A stretch of 64,000 nt of DNA, from assembly GCF_000422885.1 (NCBI RefSeq), contig NZ_AUGX01000009.1:248001-312000 (forward strand). The letters are read 5' to 3'. Made by a program: the position numbers and the translations under genes. The number at the start of each line of letters is the position of its first letter. The first letter of the stretch is position 1. The stretch is from Ottowia thiooxydans DSM 14619. GTDB taxonomy: Bacteria; Pseudomonadota; Gammaproteobacteria; Burkholderiales; Burkholderiaceae_C. The notes beneath the pieces are model-generated. The model did no database searches. It saw only the letters and a list, made by a program, of their open reading frames with translations, and was not told the origin of the DNA. Positions 60,566 to 64,000 of this stretch are shown piece by piece.

Positions 60566-61110
60566 CACGACTCCTTGACCAACCCGGGCGTAGAAAGGAT
60601 GACATCCTTCACGGCCTCGTAATACCGCACGTAGCCGGTGCAGCGGCAGATGTGGTCGTTCAGGGCTTCGGTGATGGTTTCTTCCACCTTGTCTTTGGCA
60701 ATAGGCTGGCGTTTGAGTCGCTCTACCAGCACCGTGGCGCCATTGACGAAACCCGGCGTGCAATACCCGCACTGGAAACTGAAGTGCTCAAGAAATTTCT
60801 GTTGAATCGGCGAGAGCGCAACAACTTCGCCTTTCTCATTTCGCTGCGCATGGCCCTCGACTGTACGCACCTTCTTGTCCGCAAAGAAATGCGCGCCCGT
60901 GATGCAAGTACGCCTTTCCTCGCTGGTGCCATCTGCGTGGTCAAGAATCACCACGCAGGCACGACATACGCCTTGTCCACAACCCAGTCGTGAGCCCGTA
61001 AGACCCACGTACTCGTGCAGAAAGTCGATCATCATCAGGCCCTCTGGCACCCCGATGGGGCCAACGGCTTTGCCATTGATGGTGAGAGACAGTGGTTGGT
61101 TGGTGATCAT
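60565..61110 (-). CDS. 2Fe-2S subunit of a xanthine-oxidase-family molybdenum hydroxylase
   Basis: A 181-aa iron-sulfur subunit. The N-terminal plant-type ferredoxin domain ligates one cluster by Cys44, Cys49, Cys52 and Cys69 (GCGQGVCRAC...RTC). The C-terminal helical domain ligates the second by Cys114, Cys117, Cys155 and Cys157 (CGYCTPG, ICRCTGY). It resembles the small subunits of isoquinoline 1-oxidoreductase and nicotinate dehydrogenase. No own signal peptide, so export would depend on the Tat-signal-bearing partner. It overlaps both neighbours (4 nt and 1 nt). Confidence 0.93.
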   Translation of the reverse strand: MITNQPLSLTINGKAVGPIGVPEGLMMIDFLHEYVGLTGSRLGCGQGVCRACVVILDHADGTSEERRTCITGAHFFADKKVRTVEGHAQRNEKGEVVALSPIQQKFLEHFSFQCGYCTPGFVNGATVLVERLKRQPIAKDKVEETITEALNDHICRCTGYVRYYEAVKDVILSTPGLVKES

Positions 61111-63971
61111 TGCAGCACCTCTTGGATTCGCTTTGGAGATACCGGCAGCTCTGTGAATCGATGGCCGATGGCATGCGCGATACCGGTCACGATGGCTCCC
61201 ACGACCGGGATCATCACCACTTCGGCAATCCCTTTCGGTGGGTCGGTTTCAGACAGGGGGGGCAGCGTGCTGCCGGTTTGCGTCCAGACTGCGACATCCT
61301 TAGCGAGGGGCAAGTGATAGCGGTTGAAGTTCCAGGTGCCGTTGCCAGGGCCTTCTTCATACAGAGGCAGGTACTCGTGCAGCGCGTGGCCAATGCCCAT
61401 AGCAATACCGCCCTGCAGCTGGCCTGACACCAGCTCGGGAGAGAGCTGGGTTCCGCATTCCATGACCGAGTGGTGCTTGAGAACGCTGACTTCGCCGCTG
61501 GCCTCGTGCACCGCCAGCTCCACTAACGTGCCCACGGCGGAGTAGTAGGTCACCGCAGCGTTGTTCCGCTGAACAGGTGCAATGTAGACCTTCTTCCGGT
61601 CGAGCACACTCCACTTGCCATCTGGCGCTCCGCTCTCAGAGTTTTTCGTGGAGGCGCTGGCGTTCGCTTCTTTGGCGGATGGGCCGCTTTGAGGATGGCG
61701 AACGGCCAAGCCATCTATTGGAAGCCGCACGTTTTGTCCATCGATGTCGAAATCAGCCTCGCTCCACTGCCAACGGTTGAAGACGTGCACCGTAGCACCC
61801 GTCACCAAGCCCATCTCGTGGGCTTTCTTGGCCAATTGTTCCAGCGGCAGCAGTTCCATGCCACCAGCGGTGAGTTTGCCTTCTACCCAGCGCGCATCCT
61901 CTACGCGCACCACGAATGAAGCGGCCTGGCCGCCTCCAATGCCTTGGCGCCAGATGGCCATGGCAGCTGGCCACAAACCATGCATGAAGAGCACCCGCGC
62001 TGCTTCACGCGTGCTGTGCGTGTAGTAGTAAGCCGAATTGGTGGCACTTGCGGGAGATACGGAGGCGGGCGACCAGCGCGGATTGGCGGAGAGTTGGTCT
62101 TGCTCCGCCTGACTCATCATGTAGGGATTGCCGCTGGTGACCATGGGCAGTTCTGGCCATTCAGTCACGGACACTCGAACATCGCTGGCAGGTTTGCCCA
62201 GCCAGCGCGCCACGGCAACCGCTTGCGAGGTAGACATCCCTGTGCCAATTTCAGCTCCGGAGTGATACAGAGAAATCCGGCCATCGGGCGCCAGCTCTAC
62301 CCGGGCCATGGAAGCTTCGGCACCGGTGCCGAAGTCTTTCTGTACGCAGGAAAACCCCACGCCGTAGCGCCAACCAGGGTGTTTGGCCTCGTATTCGGTC
62401 TTGCGCTTGGTCCGCTCGGTCCATAGCGGGTGTACTTGTGCAGTGCGTAGCACTTCGTCCGCACGGACCGCACCCGCGGGAATAGCGCCCTGGGTATTTT
62501 TCATACCGGAGCGCAAAGCGTTGCGCAGGCGAAACTCGATGGGATCGATCTTGAGGTGCTCTGCGAACTCGTCCACCATCATTTCCATGGCTGCCATGCT
62601 TTGCAGCGTTCCGTAGCCTCGGGCGGAGCCCGCATCAATAGCGCGTGAGGCCAAGGCTACGGAGCTGAGATCGCTCTTGGGAAAATAGTAGATGGACTGC
62701 GCCGCCGTGGCGGCCACCATGGCGACTGAGGGTGAAAAATTGGAGCGGCCACCGCCGTCGCAATCCATCTCCGCTTGAAAGGATTGGAACAGGCCGCTCT
62801 TTCTGTCCACCGCCACGCGATACCGCATATTGAACGCATGGCGTTTGATCGAGGTTTGAAACTGCTCATATCGGTCATTGGCCAAACGCACGGGCTTGCC
62901 GTCGGCATACAGGGCAGTGGCCAAGCCGTAGAACGGGAAGTTGTAGTGGTCTTTGGAGCCGTATCCCACCGTGTAGCAGGGGTGCACCACGATCTTTTCC
63001 ACCGGGAAAGCTGCCTTTGACTTGGCAGCCATCTCGGCAGCGCTTTCCACCACTTCCGAGGGGCCTTGTGAGGCCACCACCATATGAAGTGTCTTGTTGG
63101 GGGCGTCATACCAACAATTGGCGTTGTCAGGCTCCAGCGCTGCGGTGTCGACGGATTGGGTTTTGTATTCACGATCCAGCACGAGCCAGTCGGCAGGGGG
63201 CTCCGCTAATTCCTTGCGGATGGTGTTCGCACGCGCCATGCCCTGCTCATCCAATTTGCCGCGGTCATTGCCATCTGGCCATACCGGCAGGTGTTTGCGC
63301 ATCGAGCTGGGGAAAATGGGCGTGTCTTTCAAGCTGGAGAAGACGTCATCATCGAACGGCGTGGTGCCGCCCACCCGCACAAAGCGGAAAGTGCCCCAGG
63401 GGTCACGTTCCAACGGGCCAGTCTTCTCGCCATAGCGGATCACCTCTTTTTGGAATTGGAGCTTGTCCTTGGCGAAGCGAAAGCGCGCGAAATCGTGATA
63501 AATCAGGATGGCGACCGCATGGCCCAAATAAGCGGGCGTCTTGCCGATGGGAAGCAGCATATCTGTGCCATAGAAGTCCGGAAAGGCCACGCCGTCCCGT
63601 GCCAGATCTTCGGCGGTGACCAGGCGGTCAGGCTTGAGCTCATCTCCCAGCCGCGAAAGATCAATGCCCTGATAGAGCCGGTCTGCCTCGGTGGCACGCA
63701 AGATGAAGGCGTGTGATTGCTGATCCGGCCAGTGAGGCATGTCGCGAGCGCGTACGTCGCGGGCGAAAACCTTCTCACCCGTCACCTTGGCCATACCATC
63801 GATGCGAAAGCGCGGCGCTCCGGTCTTTGGGTCAACCTGCACTGGCTGCAGGATTTTGTCTTCGAACAGCGCAGCGAAGGCTCTGCTGCCCAATGGCGCT
63901 ATATAGACCGATATACCCGCGATGACACTGGCCTTGAGCAGTGTGCGGCGAGACAGGGGAAAGTCCGGCAT
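61107..63971 (-). CDS. molybdopterin-binding large subunit of a Tat-exported molybdenum hydroxylase
   Basis: A 954-aa xanthine-dehydrogenase-family subunit of the IorB type. The N-terminus carries a twin-arginine signal (LSRRTLLKASVIAGISVYIAPLGSRAFA). Molybdopterin-binding stretches follow (GSARGYGTLQSMAAMEMMVDEFAEHL; YHSGAEIGTGMSTSQAVAVARWLG; GELVSGQLQGGIAMGIG-like SGQLQGGIAMGIGHALHE). The active-site glutamate expected near the C-terminus could not be placed with certainty. It is the first gene of the trio with the 2Fe-2S and cytochrome subunits. The substrate is unknown; N-heteroaromatics or aldehydes are typical. The start at 63971 leaves only 29 bp of upstream sequence in the window. Confidence 0.92.
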   Translation of the reverse strand: MPDFPLSRRTLLKASVIAGISVYIAPLGSRAFAALFEDKILQPVQVDPKTGAPRFRIDGMAKVTGEKVFARDVRARDMPHWPDQQSHAFILRATEADRLYQGIDLSRLGDELKPDRLVTAEDLARDGVAFPDFYGTDMLLPIGKTPAYLGHAVAILIYHDFARFRFAKDKLQFQKEVIRYGEKTGPLERDPWGTFRFVRVGGTTPFDDDVFSSLKDTPIFPSSMRKHLPVWPDGNDRGKLDEQGMARANTIRKELAEPPADWLVLDREYKTQSVDTAALEPDNANCWYDAPNKTLHMVVASQGPSEVVESAAEMAAKSKAAFPVEKIVVHPCYTVGYGSKDHYNFPFYGLATALYADGKPVRLANDRYEQFQTSIKRHAFNMRYRVAVDRKSGLFQSFQAEMDCDGGGRSNFSPSVAMVAATAAQSIYYFPKSDLSSVALASRAIDAGSARGYGTLQSMAAMEMMVDEFAEHLKIDPIEFRLRNALRSGMKNTQGAIPAGAVRADEVLRTAQVHPLWTERTKRKTEYEAKHPGWRYGVGFSCVQKDFGTGAEASMARVELAPDGRISLYHSGAEIGTGMSTSQAVAVARWLGKPASDVRVSVTEWPELPMVTSGNPYMMSQAEQDQLSANPRWSPASVSPASATNSAYYYTHSTREAARVLFMHGLWPAAMAIWRQGIGGGQAASFVVRVEDARWVEGKLTAGGMELLPLEQLAKKAHEMGLVTGATVHVFNRWQWSEADFDIDGQNVRLPIDGLAVRHPQSGPSAKEANASASTKNSESGAPDGKWSVLDRKKVYIAPVQRNNAAVTYYSAVGTLVELAVHEASGEVSVLKHHSVMECGTQLSPELVSGQLQGGIAMGIGHALHEYLPLYEEGPGNGTWNFNRYHLPLAKDVAVWTQTGSTLPPLSETDPPKGIAEVVMIPVVGAIVTGIAHAIGHRFTELPVSPKRIQEVLQ

Positions 63972-64000
63972 GGAATACCTTTTTTGTCGAAGGACCGCCT

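Noticed and set aside
1-64000. tRNA, rRNA, CRISPR arrays, riboswitches, transposase or integrase genes
   Set aside because: Looked for in all gaps; no cloverleaf, repeat-spacer series, conserved riboswitch core or DDE/tyrosine recombinase motif was recognised.

Overview
This window looks like a chromosomal segment of a betaproteobacterium of the Burkholderiales, most likely Comamonadaceae or a close relative. The reasons are high-GC coding sequence, three stand-alone Bug-type (TctC-like) periplasmic receptors, DUF1840 and IPTL-CTERM proteins, and dispersed repeats of kinds I associate with that group. The family assignment is inference. No rRNA, tRNA, CRISPR array, transposase or origin was seen.

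Layout. 1-6.7 kb: a one-direction operon for the homoprotocatechuate meta-cleavage branch (hpaD, hpaF, hpaH, hpaI) with a Bug receptor, a class II aldolase, a PanE-like reductase and an EamA exporter. 6.8-15.1 kb: housekeeping and envelope genes (UPF0149/SEC-C, a SpmA/SpmB-type protein, DUF2272, an IPTL-CTERM beta-helix protein) and a response regulator/hybrid kinase pair. 15.7-22.8 kb: a conserved core with rsmI diverging from yraN-diaA-dolP (the E. coli yra order), a beta-hydroxyacid dehydrogenase, pilU, pilT and yggS. 22.9-25.4 kb: an AT-rich island of four small immunity-like genes (Imm42, two Sel1-repeat paralogues, DUF4279). Short Rhs-core-like relics sit in front of the two Sel1 genes, and no toxin gene is visible. 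26-34.2 kb: a second Bug receptor, MarC, a class V aminotransferase, htpG with an unusual 70-residue insert, an RluF-type pseudouridine synthase and a Crp/Fnr regulator.

34.3-44.8 kb: a branched-chain/aromatic-acid-type ABC importer operon (acyl-CoA ligase, livG, livH, livM, livK, livF, PaaK-like ligase) followed by a third Bug receptor. Upstream of it lies a 270-bp element with perfect 31-bp terminal inverted repeats. 45.3-52.5 kb: a cluster matching the aerobic 2-aminobenzoyl-CoA (anthranilate) pathway: a monooxygenase/reductase fusion, MarR, enoyl-CoA hydratase, acyl-CoA dehydrogenase, aryl-CoA ligase and a Rid-family protein. The first gene is preceded by a palindrome that overlaps its likely promoter. 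52.5-59 kb: a MocR-type regulator divergent from a LysE exporter, an EamA transporter, an aminotransferase, a PhzF isomerase and a threonine-dehydratase-like enzyme. 59.3-64 kb: a three-gene periplasmic molybdenum hydroxylase (Mo subunit, 2Fe-2S subunit, triheme lipoprotein cytochrome c) on the minus strand.

Together the window suggests an aromatic-acid specialist. Periplasmic receptors and an ABC importer capture substrates, CoA ligases trap them, and dedicated oxygenase and beta-oxidation-like enzymes degrade them. Long structured repeats fill most gaps over 300 bp. Functions rest on protein motifs and gene context read by eye; no database search was run.
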